Source of the DNA: Podochytrium sp. JEL0797
Lineage: Eukaryota > Chytridiomycota > Chytridiomycetes > Chytridiales > Chytriomycetaceae
DNA: 19,070 nucleotides
NCBI GenBank assembly: GCA_027596195.1
Contig: JADGJG010000463.1
Span: 1-19,070, forward strand
Reading direction: 5' to 3'
Position numbers and translations under genes: made by a program. Below are positions 10,428-19,070 of the stretch, one piece after another (positions within the stretch are counted from its first letter, which is position 1; every line of letters begins with the position of its first letter). The notes beneath the pieces are model-generated. The model searched no databases and was not told where the DNA came from. It saw only the letters and a program-made list of their open reading frames with translations.

Positions 10428-11929
10428 TCAATGTGCGTGACCTCCTCCACCGTGTGAATGCTCGCTGTGAGCGTGTTGGCCATGAGACGGTTCAGTGTCA
10501 ACACCATTCATTCCATGATGATTGCTGTGCAAATTAGACGCGTCGTGAGCTTCATGACTTTTGCCGTGGTGCGAGTCGTCCCCATTCACATGCTCCTTGG
10601 CGTGGTCGTGATGGCCGTTTGATACAACCTCTTGCGTCGGTGGAGGAGTTGCATGCCCGTTTTCTATGGCGTGAACAGAATCCTCCCCGTGGCTGTGGTC
10701 ATGGCCATTCGACGGGGCCTCGTGTCGCGCCGCGAATGGAGCGTCTCCGTGGTCATGACCACCTTCACACGAATGAGTTGCACCGTTCGAAGGGGCGTCG
10801 TGATTCGCAGGGTGAGATTCGTGGGTATTCTCATGCGAATCGGAATGAGAGGCGTGGTGTTGTCCCGCATGCGAGTCGTGGTGTCCCGCGTGTTCGTTGG
10901 CATGCGAGTCGTGGTGTCCCGCGTGTTCGTTCGTGTGCGCGTCGTGTCCCGCGTGTTCGTTGGAATGTGAATCGGAATGAGATCCGTGTGCCTCATGGCC
11001 GTTGCCATCATGTGAGTGGCCATGCGATGTATGGGTGTTGAGTGCCGACGAGGACGCTGTGCCGAGTTTCGAAATGATGCGCATGACGGGTTTGGGGCCA
11101 TCGGTCGGGGTGTTGTGAGAGTGATTTGAGACAGTGTGCTGGTCGTGTTGTTGGTGATGGTCATCGTGGCTGTGGTTGTGTGATGATGATTCGTGGGAGG
11201 GGACATTGTCGGATTCGGGGTTTGGGATGCGATGGAGGGGACCAAAGCCAATGTCGCAGCCCATGCTGGTGGAAATTGAGAGGATCAGTTGGCGGGGCAA
11301 TGGGATAGGGAGTTATCGCACCATCCTGGGCCGCCCCAGTCGTATCGCGGGACGAGATCCACATAGCGCAGTGAGTCCATGACTGAGGAATAGACAACCA
11401 GCGAGACTGTGGAGCCGATGCGGGATTGGACGAGTTCAAACAGCGAGTCGCGATGTGTGAGGGCCTGGGGCGGTGTGGTATCGTCTGAAGGGGCCAGACC
11501 CACAATGTAGTCTGTGACGGGCCTGAGGCCCGCATGCTCGGCAGGCGAGTTTTGCAGCACGTCGAGGATGCGCCAGACCTTGTCGTGTGCAGCGTCGCGC
11601 GCGCAGAGCGCCGCAGTGAGGCCCAGCGGAGATCCGTCTGTGGGCACATTGAGGCTGATTACGCGGCTGCGGCGCGTCTTTGCGCTCCACACGCTGAGAC
11701 GCAGCGGTTCGCCTGAAGTCGCCGCGCGGCCCACGGCGACCGCAAGCTGCGTCTCGTGCGGCGCCGCAGACGCAGACCCAGAGTCCGCAAGCGCAATGTG
11801 GTCAAAGAACGCCTCGACCCCACTCTGCGCGGCTGCACTGCCCGGCGCCACGGCAAGCACGTGGAACCCGTGCTGGCCCGAAGTCGAGTCAAAGTGCGCG
11901 TGGTCGTGCGAGGATGTCGCTGCCCCCAT
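10428..11929 (-). CDS. GRH1: GRASP-family Golgi stacking/secretion protein with a His-rich tail
   Basis: Two exons (11929-11322 and 11265-10428, 56-nt intron) give 481 residues. GRASP proteins tether Golgi membranes and support unconventional secretion. Residues about 18-217 form the two PDZ-like repeats: GFHVLAVAPGSAAAQSGVEAFFD; DKVWRILDVLQNSPAEHAGL followed by a DYIVG turn; and YDWGGPGCMGCDIGFGPLHRIP, the hallmark end of the GRASP core. The N-terminus MGAATSS fits N-myristoylation of Gly2, as in animal GRASPs. The alternative upstream non-ATG start is not needed. Residues 218-481 replace the usual Ser/Pro-rich region with about 63 His in some 260 residues, mixed with Asp, Ser, Gly and Asn, including tandem NEHAGHHDSHA units. 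Such a tail suggests metal binding (inference). A short HDHAHF stretch also sits near the N-terminus. It is tandem with TOM20, only 74 bp downstream of its stop codon. Confidence 0.93.
10868..10967 (-). repeat. Tandem about 33-bp coding repeats in the GRASP tail
   Basis: About three imperfect copies of a 33-bp unit encode NEHAGHDAHT, NEHAGHHDSHA and NEHAGHHDSHA. Two adjacent copies are nearly identical in DNA, so the tail has grown by recent slippage or unequal exchange. Confidence 0.75.
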
Positions 11930-11985
11930 TTCCCTTCGCTTTTCGAAAAACAAATCAAAACAAGCTTTTCTCGCTTCCCAATGCT

Positions 11986-11991
11986 TTTATT
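11986..11991 (-). terminator. Poly(A) signal AATAAA of TOM20
   Basis: AATAAA on the minus strand 12 nt after the TOM20 stop codon and 57 nt before the GRASP ATG. Cleavage of TOM20 RNA must therefore occur inside the short GRASP promoter region. Confidence 0.55.
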
Positions 11992-12003
11992 CGAATTAAT
12001 GAA

Positions 12004-12686
12004 TCAATCCAGAATCTCCTGAATCTAATGCAGCGTGTCAGCCTATATGCTAATAAAGAAATCACTGCCATACCTTGGGCTCCTCAGCCGCCTTCTTGGG
12101 GCCCTCCTGCGCCATCTTGGCCATAACCATGTCGAGCACCTGGGGCGGCACCGTCTCCTGGAACGCCATCAACAACTTGATCGGGTCCGGGTACACCTGC
12201 AGCGCCCTGAACAAGCAAGTCGCCGCTGCCGCAAAGTGTGCCGGTCCTAGTGAAACCACAAACCCCAGTCAGCCCCAACTCCATCCACTCCGTAGCCGAT
12301 TCGCATCGTTACCTTGATTCAAGAACTGCTCGCCGAGCTGCAACTGACGGGTCAAGTACGCCTGCTTGTCCTCGTCCGACGTGGGCACCTCGTCGTTCAT
12401 GCCCATCGCCTCCATGGCCGCCTTCACGGCCGCATCCGCCTGGCTGTCTGCCTGCATTCGCGCCTTCTCCGCAAGCTTCTGCGCCGCACTGCGATCAGCC
12501 CCTACAATTCCCCACCACGTATGGTCGTTAGATCACACTGCTCCCGAGCGCATTCCCGACTCAAGCCAAAAACTCACTCAAGCGGCGTCTGAATGCGGGG
12601 TCTCTTTGTCTTCTCTGGTCAAAGTAGATGATGTATCCGGCCACGAGGGCTCCGGCGCCGAGGAGGATCTGGGATGTCGAGACCAT
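12004..12686 (-). CDS. TOM20: Mitochondrial import receptor TOM20
   Basis: Four exons (12686-12578, 12501-12313, 12246-12074, 12024-12004) give 163 residues. TOM20 sits in the outer mitochondrial membrane and recognises amphipathic presequences for the TOM complex. Visible features: an N-terminal membrane anchor (about 6-22, ILLGAGALVAGYIIYF) followed by a positive RRQRDPAFRRRL flank; a charged Ala/Gln/Glu linker; LGEQFLNQGG at about 92-101; and the TPR-like receptor domain (about 100-144) with ALQVYPDPIKLL and the family hallmark QETVPPQVLDMVMAKM. This is the animal/fungal type, anchored at its N-terminus, unlike the plant receptor. The last coding exon has just seven codons (IQEILD and stop), and its join is supported by GT-AG and phase. 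Introns are 49-76 nt. Confidence 0.95.
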
Positions 12687-12847
12687 TTTTGCGATATTTT
12701 TGCTTTTTTCTGTTTCTGGCGCAGTTTTTTTTGTGTCCAGATCTCGGATCTCAGAGAAACGAAAATAGTGGAACGAAAACTACTCACTTCTATTTTTCTA
12801 ATGTAATTCAGAAGGAAGGATTCACTTCCAAAAAGTCTTCGCATTCC

Positions 12848-12900
12848 TCTTTAACACGACACTTCTAATAATCGTATTTTATCTTTGACACGACACTTTC
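12848..12900. repeat. Imperfect 19-bp direct repeat at the 3' end of the CatSper-like gene
   Basis: Two 19-bp units (12848-12866 and 12882-12900) share 16 bases, including TTAACACGACACTT / TTGACACGACACTT, with a period of 34 bp. On the coding strand the first unit overlaps the stop codon. It may be a 3'-UTR element or a trace of a small duplication. Confidence 0.4.
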
Positions 12901-15900
12901 ACTCAAGTTTCTCCTTCCACAACATCTCTTCCTCTTCCTCCGTCTCCCCATCCTCCCCCCCCTCCCCATCCTCCTGCAACTCACTCGCTAACGCCTCCTT
13001 CCTCCTCTCCCTCAAATACCAATAATACGACCCGGCCAAACACGCACCCAACAACACCGCAAGTCCCACAATAATCCCGGCCTGCGCACCCGGTGGGACA
13101 GGCGCGCCATACACGGAGACGGCGAAACTGGCCGTTAACGAGCAGTAACTGAACTCTAGGTCTAGCACTTTGGCCGTAAACATGTAGATTCCGTCCATTC
13201 CGCCTGTCCATACGATTCCGAGCTCGTTTTTGGGGTTGAAGATTGTGTATTCGTCGGCTGGGTGCAAGGGTCCTCCCCCGGTTCCAAAACACGACACGTA
13301 ATTCTAAGAAATTTGAAAACCCGTTTTTAGTTTTCACAAGAGGAAAAGAAGGATGAATGGAACGCACCGCAGGTCCCCACGCATCCACTGCCACCCTACC
13401 CCCACCCTGCTCCACAACCCCAACCCAACTCTGCGCCCCACTCACACATCCCACCTCTCCCACCGTCAAATTGTACCCAAACCCCGTCCGCCCGTTCACC
13501 TCCCACACGCCATAATCCGCGTCCACACGTTTGACCCATACCCCGTCGTCTACAACATCGAGCACGGGTGTGAACGGGGATCCGTAGAATGCGGGGATGG
13601 GAAGTCCGTATGTCGCGCAATTGTAGGAAATGTAAGTGTCTGTGTGGTGGGTGGATGGGGGGGTGATGGAGAAGTCGGTGGATTGTCCCGCGGGGAGGAA
13701 TACGCTCGTTGGGGCCGTGGAACAGTCTTGTGTGAGTGATGGGTACGGTTGTCCTTTCACGAGAGACGATTCGTTCAGGGTTGGAGGGCGGAAGACAATG
13801 CGACGTGTGGAAGGGCACCCGATGGTGAGTGTGGAGGAGGCGAAGGAGGGTGGGGAGAGGCAAGCGAGGGAAGCGGCTCGCGGGTGGAGGGAGAGTTGGG
13901 AGGCGCCGGAGAGGGTGTTGGAGGTTGGGGAGATTGTTGTTGTTGTTTGGAGGGAGATGAGGTTGGAGGAGGGGGAGTAGAGGTCTGTGGCGGTGTAGAA
14001 GGCGGTTGTGGTAGAGAGGGAGAGGATGCTGTAGTTGGAGTAGGAGATGAGGATGTCTTTGGATATCGAGTTGCTGGATGTTACTGTTGTTGTGATGGTG
14101 ATTGATTCTCCTGTTTGTTGGGGCGGTCAATTGAGGTTCAAAGAATGGGGTGAGGGAAACGAACCCATATCTACTGTATATTCTGCTTTCAAATCCGTAG
14201 ACCACGACTCATAAGGACAAACAAGCGTTGGATTCGTTACCACTGGGGCCCTGGAACAAAACTATTAGTGGTGGTGGGAGGGATTTCAAATGGACAAACC
14301 TGGGACTCAAGACCTCATTAGGAATAGATAGAATCCGACTCGTCACGTAGCTGACTGATCCCAAAGGAGTATAAACGACGAGACGCTGCATCCCGTCAAA
14401 TCCGAGTTTGGCAGCTTTTGTTTGAATGTGAGGCTCCCGCGACCAAAAAACGCGTTCAACTTACCCGTTGTAAGAGACAGTCCAGCAGCAATCTCAATGG
14501 CAGTTGAAATCCCCGTATGTCCATAAAACACGCGGTTATTGCTCGTGAGCACGGCGAACGCGGACCCGTCTTGCGAAATGCACGTCTGTGCGACCCATTC
14601 GGCTATGGCCAAGCCGGGGGCAGGGTTGGCTGGGTTTCTGCTTTGCAGTGTGATGGGGAACATGGTTTGACCAAAGTCGGGGCTAAAACCGGAGAAGATA
14701 TATATTTTAGAACGGGAGAAAGCGGAGAAAATCTCACCTCGAATACAACGCGTCTCCAGAAAACAACATGCTTCCAGACCCTTCTGTAATCGTTGGACTC
14801 ACTCCCGTCACACTACTAATCAATTTCGCCCCCACCGCCCCAAACACGTACCCCGTCCCCAATTTCCCAGACACCGGGTCAAACAACACCACGCGATCCA
14901 CCCCACTCCCATCTCTCACCAAAATCACATACTTCCTCAGCTGCTGCGACAACACCACATCCCAAATCTTGGACGTCCCCGCTGTCGCCATTTGCGCCGC
15001 CACATCCACAGAGCTAAACGTAACCCCCGCGTCAACCGAATAAAACACCACAGTCACCCCAACAACCTGCTTCCACGCCACAACATGACCATTCAAATTC
15101 CCTTTCTGTGTGCTACATATCTCAGCGGCCCTCAACTCCGTCACCCCGTCCCCGGCCACAACCCCGGTTGCAAGAACTGATCCTGCTACACCCATGGAAA
15201 TCGTATGCACGACCCCGGATACACTCAACACAACCACTTGTGACTCTGACACGATCACCACCCGTTGCACCCCACTCGAATCCACATCAAACGCACGCGT
15301 CAACACAGTCTGCGCGAGAACGAGGAAATAACTCTCGGAAAACGCCAGGTTGCCTGAAACCGATAGACTCGACGGACCGTACAATCTACTCGTTGCGAAC
15401 ATGAGGTTCGGGACACACGCGCTGGAAGTGAGGAGGAACGGTTGCGTTCCGGTGGCTGTGGAGGCCGTGGCGGGGGTGGACCATGTGGATGCGGTGGTGG
15501 GTTGGATAAAGAGTTGAGTCGATTTGGGTTCGATGGTGCAATCCATGATGGAGATGGAGTGGCCGGTGATTGTGAGGGGGAGGGAGGAGGGGGTGAGTGT
15601 TGGATATGTGATTGTCCAGAATCCATGAGACGCGTCAAACGCGCTGACGGATGCAAATGTGGATGATGAAGAGTCTCCGAGTTGAACAATGGGGGATTCG
15701 CCGATATTCACAAACGCGGTCGTCAACGATTTCGAATTCTAAAAGGACACGTGCGATGTGAGCAAAAAATGCCGACACAAAACTGCAAATGAATTCACCA
15801 GAGAAGGTGACGTAGCCGTTCCCGCAGCTTCTGCAGCCGTCAAACTGGTGGAATCCACCACCCAAACGCGACCGGTTTCCGAATCTCCAGCCGCCACAAC

Positions 15901-16343
15901 GCCTTGCGTTCCCGTATCGAGATACCATTGATAACACCCCAATGGGGCTATCAAAGTGACATATAATGTATCTGTAAGGTTTGAAGACGTCACGGTGAAC
16001 TTTTCGACGCCTGGTTGAGAACACGCGACGAAAGTCGACGCGGTGTTTGAGCTCGTGAAGACACAATTAGAGGAGAAGGAGGTCCATGATCCGGATGTCC
16101 AAGCGACTTCTGTACTTGAGGTGCTTATGTATTGTAATTTGAACTACTCTTTTTGAGGGTTGAAATCAGATGTGGCTGTCAAAAAACGCGGGTTGGGGTG
16201 TTTTTGACACTCACACTTCGCCCGGCCACGAAGCTCACGCCATCTGGCTCAGCACTCTGTAGATACCATCGACCTGAATACAATATCGTCAAGGCGAATT
16301 CGGTGCGAATGCAAGTGGGTGTACCGTTTCCAAAGGAGGCCAT
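12899..16343 (-). CDS. CATSPERD: CatSper delta/epsilon-like accessory subunit, single-pass membrane protein
   Basis: Eight exons: 16343-16217, 16109-15799, 15738-14738, 14682-14465, 14414-14300, 14250-14165, 14110-13368 and 13303-12899, in phase, about 1001 residues. In animals these subunits form the extracellular canopy over the CatSper Ca2+ channel of sperm flagella. The C-terminal third shows the family hallmarks: LTIGCPSTRRIVF, a YISYNCATYGLPIPAFYGSPF block, VDADYGVWEVNGRTGFGYNL, NYVSCFGTG, and DGIYMFTAKVLDLEFSYCSL followed by FAVSVYGAPVP, then one membrane span (AGIIVGLAVLLGACLAGSYY) and a short Glu-rich cytoplasmic tail. The large middle exon fits the beta-propeller region (Ser/Thr/Val-rich). 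Delta and epsilon subunits cannot be told apart by eye. The exon 1 end and exon 2 start are uncertain (poor acceptor), and no signal peptide is seen, so the true 5' end may differ. Confidence 0.85.
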
Positions 16344-16364
16344 TTTTTTTCGACCCCACAAAAA

Positions 16365-16835
16365 ATGTCGAAAATCGACACCACTTTGGCCACGGCGGGT
16401 CGGGACTGGCAGGACGCTGAAGACGACGCTTTCAACCCGCTGTCGCCCAACGCCGACGAGTCGCGCGACCGCGCGTTTCTCGAGGCCCAGGCGCGGCCCG
16501 CGAACACGGCCTCGACCCCCTCTCCCAGGAGACAACAACCCACGACCCAACAACAGCAACCTCAGCAAACAAACGCTTCGGCTTCCGACTGGCTCGACGC
16601 CGAAGACGACTCGTTCAACCCGCTCGCGCACCGCTCTGCCGCCGACGTGGCCCGCGAGCGAGAGTTCCTGGCCTTGCAGCGCGTGCACGGCACCCTCGGC
16701 TTCCGCGACGGCGTGGCCGATGGCAAGGAGAAGAGCATGCAGCAGGGCTTTGACGATGGGTACAAGGAGGGCTTTGCCGCGGGGCTGGCCGAGGGGCTGG
16801 GTCTGGGCCGCGCTGCCGTGCTCAAGGAGAAGTGA
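16365..16835 (+). CDS. YAE1: YAE1-family protein (Fe-S delivery adaptor for ABCE1/Rli1)
   Basis: Intronless, 156 residues. Yae1 with Lto1 recruits the cytosolic Fe-S targeting complex to the ribosome-recycling ATPase Rli1/ABCE1. The C-terminal part has the family's deca-GX3 motif: glycines recur every fourth residue from about 112 to 148 (LGFRDGVADGK; QQGFDDGYKEGFAAGLAEG). The N-terminal half is unusual: an acidic Trp-containing module occurs twice, DWQDAEDDAFNPL at 14-26 and DWLDAEDDSFNPL at 75-87, each followed by a DREFL-like helix and separated by a Pro/Gln-rich linker. Yae1 proteins normally have one such W/DD element, so this is an internal duplication. It is divergent from the CatSper-like gene with 21 bp between ATGs, and convergent with SPT7, 66 bp between stops. 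Lto1/ORAOV1 shares the GX3 motif and is the main alternative. Confidence 0.85.
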   Translation: MSKIDTTLATAGRDWQDAEDDAFNPLSPNADESRDRAFLEAQARPANTASTPSPRRQQPTTQQQQPQQTNASASDWLDAEDDSFNPLAHRSAADVAREREFLALQRVHGTLGFRDGVADGKEKSMQQGFDDGYKEGFAAGLAEGLGLGRAAVLKEK

Positions 16836-16859
16836 CCCCATTCGTTTCTTTTCGTATTC

Positions 16860-16878
16860 CACACACACACACACCACA
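16860..16878. repeat. CA microsatellite between convergent genes
   Basis: A (CA)7 run plus a short CACACC extension in the 66-bp gap between the YAE1 and SPT7 stop codons. The 3' ends of the two genes must overlap here. Confidence 0.6.
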
Positions 16879-16901
16879 CCCCCAATATATATGTATTCAA
16901 T

Positions 16902-18959
16902 TCATGCCGTCTTCTTTTTGCCCGCCTTCTTCTCCTCCTTCAATTTGGCCTTCTCGGCCCGCTCCGCCTCCCGCTTCTTTTTGGCCAGTTCCTTGGCCTT
17001 GGCAAGGTCGTTTTGTTTCGCGAGTTTGATGGGATCGATGGCCACGGGTTTCTTTTTGCCCAGCACGGCCTGCTTGACCATGGCTTTGGCTTTGAGGAAC
17101 GCTTTCGATTTGACGACACGGTCTTCGTCCTAAGAGGAGTGAGGGTGAAAATGCGTTAATAGTATCGAGGAGGAGGAGGAGAATGGGTGGAGGGGCTGGT
17201 TTTCACAACAGGCGAGGGTGGTCGGGGGGGGGGGGGGGGGCTTGGCAACTCACATCCACCAAATCGTTGGTCGCAGCGCGAACCTCATACATGGATTTCA
17301 ACAACCCAATCACGTTCGAAGGGGAAATAGGACTCCACTGCGTGTCAGGGTCCACTTTCGCAATTCCCGCCTCGTCGCGCGAGTTGGATGCGCTGGTCAC
17401 AAACGACAAAAATTAGGACACCACCACCCACACGCGAGAAAGAACAAAAAAAGTATTCTTGCTGGTTCTACCTTTTGGCAGCCATTTTCTGCTTGATTTT
17501 GAGGTTCGCTTCGGCTTTCCGGTTCCACAGTTCGATGGGAATCTGTTTTTGATTCCATTGGATCAGAATTTCACACCACCGTGGAAGAGAAAAACAAAAC
17601 CGAGCACGAACCGTCGACACGTTGATGCCAAGATCCTTGAGATTCAAAAAGTCGACCCCCAAATCCTCCAAAAAGTTTCCACTAGGTGCAAAAAAAAAGT
17701 CATGAGTTCCATACAGACCCGACAGTAAACACACACCCGCGCACACACCCAACACGCAAAATAACACACAAAATACCTCATAATCTGTGCATCCATTTCA
17801 CTCAACCGCAAATCCATCTCCCCACCCTCCGTATCCAAACTGCCAGACTCCAACATATTCTTGTACATGAGCGTCAACCGCTTCTTGAGTTCAAACAGCA
17901 CCGCGCTGTACCGCTGAATATCGTTGCGTACATAAAGATCGAGTTTGTTGGGCGATTCGATCCCGTTGACTTGGAGGGACCGTGTCAAAATGTCCTGCAA
18001 CACAACAAAGCGAACGGGTGATTTTAGTTCTTATGATCGAATCAACATCACCAAAAATATATAACGAACAGAATGAGACAGAGATTGATCCTTCTTGTCC
18101 AAATACACGCGCAAAGTCTTTCCCAGATTCTCCATGTACTGAATCCCAATGTCGTTCAAGAGGGTCAACGCGCTGCCATGGGCACCTAGAATTTTGTGCA
18201 ATCAGAAACCCCTTGTCTCACTTCAAACAAAAAAAACGGCATCCAAACCATCGAATCCAGAATGCGCCAACAACCGACTCGAACACTGCGACATGATGGC
18301 TTCGGCGGCTTCCGCGTTTACCACAAACGGGGGTAGACTCATCACGCGGTCTTGTTTGGGTTTGTAGGTGGACGGTCGTGGGGCGCCGCCAGCGATGCCC
18401 GAAAGTTGACTCGGGTCGTCCGACTGAAGGGTGGAGTTCGCCGATTAGACGATAGATTTGGAAATGAAAAAAACAAAAAATAAAAACAAGAAACCTCTTT
18501 GGCAACAAGACGGTTATGGATCTCCTTGATCTTGCGCAAAAACTCAATATTCTTGGATACGCAGTTGCCGATTCGACTCGTTGGATCTGGATGCGCTTCG
18601 GGGTACTCGGACAAACTCTCAGTCGACGGTCTTACGGGAGGAAAAAGGAAATGTCAAAAATAAACCAACCCCTCGCGTAGAAAAAAAACGACATACTCGA
18701 GATTCACTGTCGCCTGCGGAATCTGCGGCAAACATGTTCCCAGATTCGTCAGCTCGGGTAAAAAGTAGGACTGCTCCGCGGCGATGGTTGCGGTGGTGCC
18801 GTCCGCTGAGGTTGTGGCGTCGAGCTTGCCGTTCCTCCGCGCAATATTTCGTTCGCAAAACTCGTCAAAGCTGTCAAGAAACAGTTGGAATCCCGCCGGA
18901 TTTCGTTGGATCGCAAGACGCTCTCCAAACGGTACATGCAGTGCATGTTCGCGAGCCAT
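16902..18959 (-). CDS. SPT7: SPT7/SUPT7L-like SAGA subunit, histone fold, probably 5'-truncated
   Basis: Nine exons: 18959-18697, 18630-18495, 18423-18249, 18185-18070, 17994-17777, 17681-17612, 17542-17472, 17392-17254 and 17129-16902, in phase, 471 residues visible. Spt7 scaffolds the SAGA coactivator and pairs with TAF10 through its histone fold. Seen: YFLPEL near residue 65, the histone-fold (bromodomain-associated) domain at about 169-226 (SSRLLAHSGFDGAHGSALTL; NLGKTLRVYL), and the SPT7 signature FLEDLGVDFLNLKDLGI at about 306-322 followed by IPIELW. The C-terminus is a Lys/Ala/Glu-rich coiled or nuclear tail. No bromodomain is visible. The ATG directly follows a strong 3' splice site (poly-T then AATAG), so it is probably internal and upstream exons lie beyond the contig edge. 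Alternatively the gene is short like animal SUPT7L. Confidence 0.8.
17224..17240. repeat. 17-G homopolymer in an SPT7 intron
   Basis: A pure run of 17 G on the plus strand (C on the SPT7 sense strand) inside the intron 17253-17130, which is therefore the longest SPT7 intron. Run length is likely unreliable in the assembly. Confidence 0.85.
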
Positions 18960-18989
18960 CTATTAAAAAAAAAGTTAATAAACACGCGT

Positions 18990-19032
18990 GGGGGGGGGGG
19001 GGGGGGGGGGGGGGCGGGGGGGGGGGCGGGGG

Positions 19033-19070
<38 letters not shown>
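18990..19070. repeat. Near-pure 81-nt G tract at the window end
   Basis: All G from 18990 to 19070 except C at 19015, 19027 and 19033, which are spaced 12 and 6 bp apart. It lies on the intron side of the first visible SPT7 exon. It could be a genuine C-rich intronic expansion (sense strand), but a homopolymer at a contig end is just as easily an assembly or sequencing artefact. Confidence 0.8.

Noticed and set aside
10619..11041. Plus-strand frames opposite the GRASP tail, rich in Val/Arg
   Set aside because: Antisense of His/Asp/Ser repeats; the minus strand has the in-phase PDZ part and stop.
13353..14105. Plus-strand frames opposite the CatSper-like exon 7, Gly/Glu-rich
   Set aside because: Antisense shadows; the minus strand carries the recognisable CatSper blocks and consistent splice phases.

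Overview
The window looks like gene-dense nuclear DNA of a eukaryote, most likely an early-diverging, flagellated (chytrid-like) fungus. Nine genes can be read with confidence. Eight of them are split by short GT-AG introns, mostly 49-125 nt. The SNF1 C-terminus is of fungal type (WHFGIRSRS block). A TOM20 of animal/fungal type and a CHZ1-type histone chaperone point to opisthokonts. A CatSper accessory subunit points to a lineage that makes motile flagellated cells. The stop codons seen (TGA, TAA) fit the standard code. The organism is inferred from gene content only.

Left part (1-3100): a partial, unrecognised coding region whose acidic tail is reached only through a -1 frame change at an A8 run (A AAA AAC); a decayed second copy of that tail; an AT-rich stretch; and a tentative unrecognised multi-exon gene (about 2016-2808). 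From 3100: a TATA-box gene for an unrecognised Gln/His-rich protein with HPLL repeats (3172-4469), which needs one frame correction. A weak minus-strand reading frame lies behind it (4594-4878).

Middle part: LSC1 (succinyl-CoA ligase alpha, minus, 6580-5029) and SNF1 (AMPK catalytic subunit, plus, 7062-9236) diverge from a shared 481-bp region that holds a strong hairpin. CHZ1 (plus, 9488-10301) converges on a GRASP (Golgi reassembly/stacking) gene (minus, 11929-10428) whose C-terminal half is an extraordinary histidine-rich tail. TOM20 (minus, 12686-12004) follows.

Right part: a CatSper delta/epsilon-like single-pass membrane protein (minus, 16343-12899, 8 exons), a YAE1-family gene (plus, 16365-16835) whose ATG is only 21 bp from the CatSper ATG, and an SPT7/SUPT7L-like SAGA subunit (minus, 18959-16902, 9 exons). 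The SPT7 gene is probably cut at its 5' side by the contig end, where the sequence turns into an 81-nt near-pure G tract.

The genes do not form one pathway: they are a compact mix of energy metabolism (LSC1, SNF1), mitochondrial import (TOM20), secretion (GRASP), chromatin (CHZ1, SPT7), Fe-S/translation (YAE1) and flagellar calcium signalling (CatSper). No mobile element, CRISPR array, tRNA or rRNA gene was recognised. The most noteworthy items are the histidine-rich GRASP tail, the CatSper subunit in a fungus-like genome with its very tight divergent pairing to YAE1, the duplicated acidic motif in YAE1, the HPLL-repeat orphan, and the -1 slippery site.
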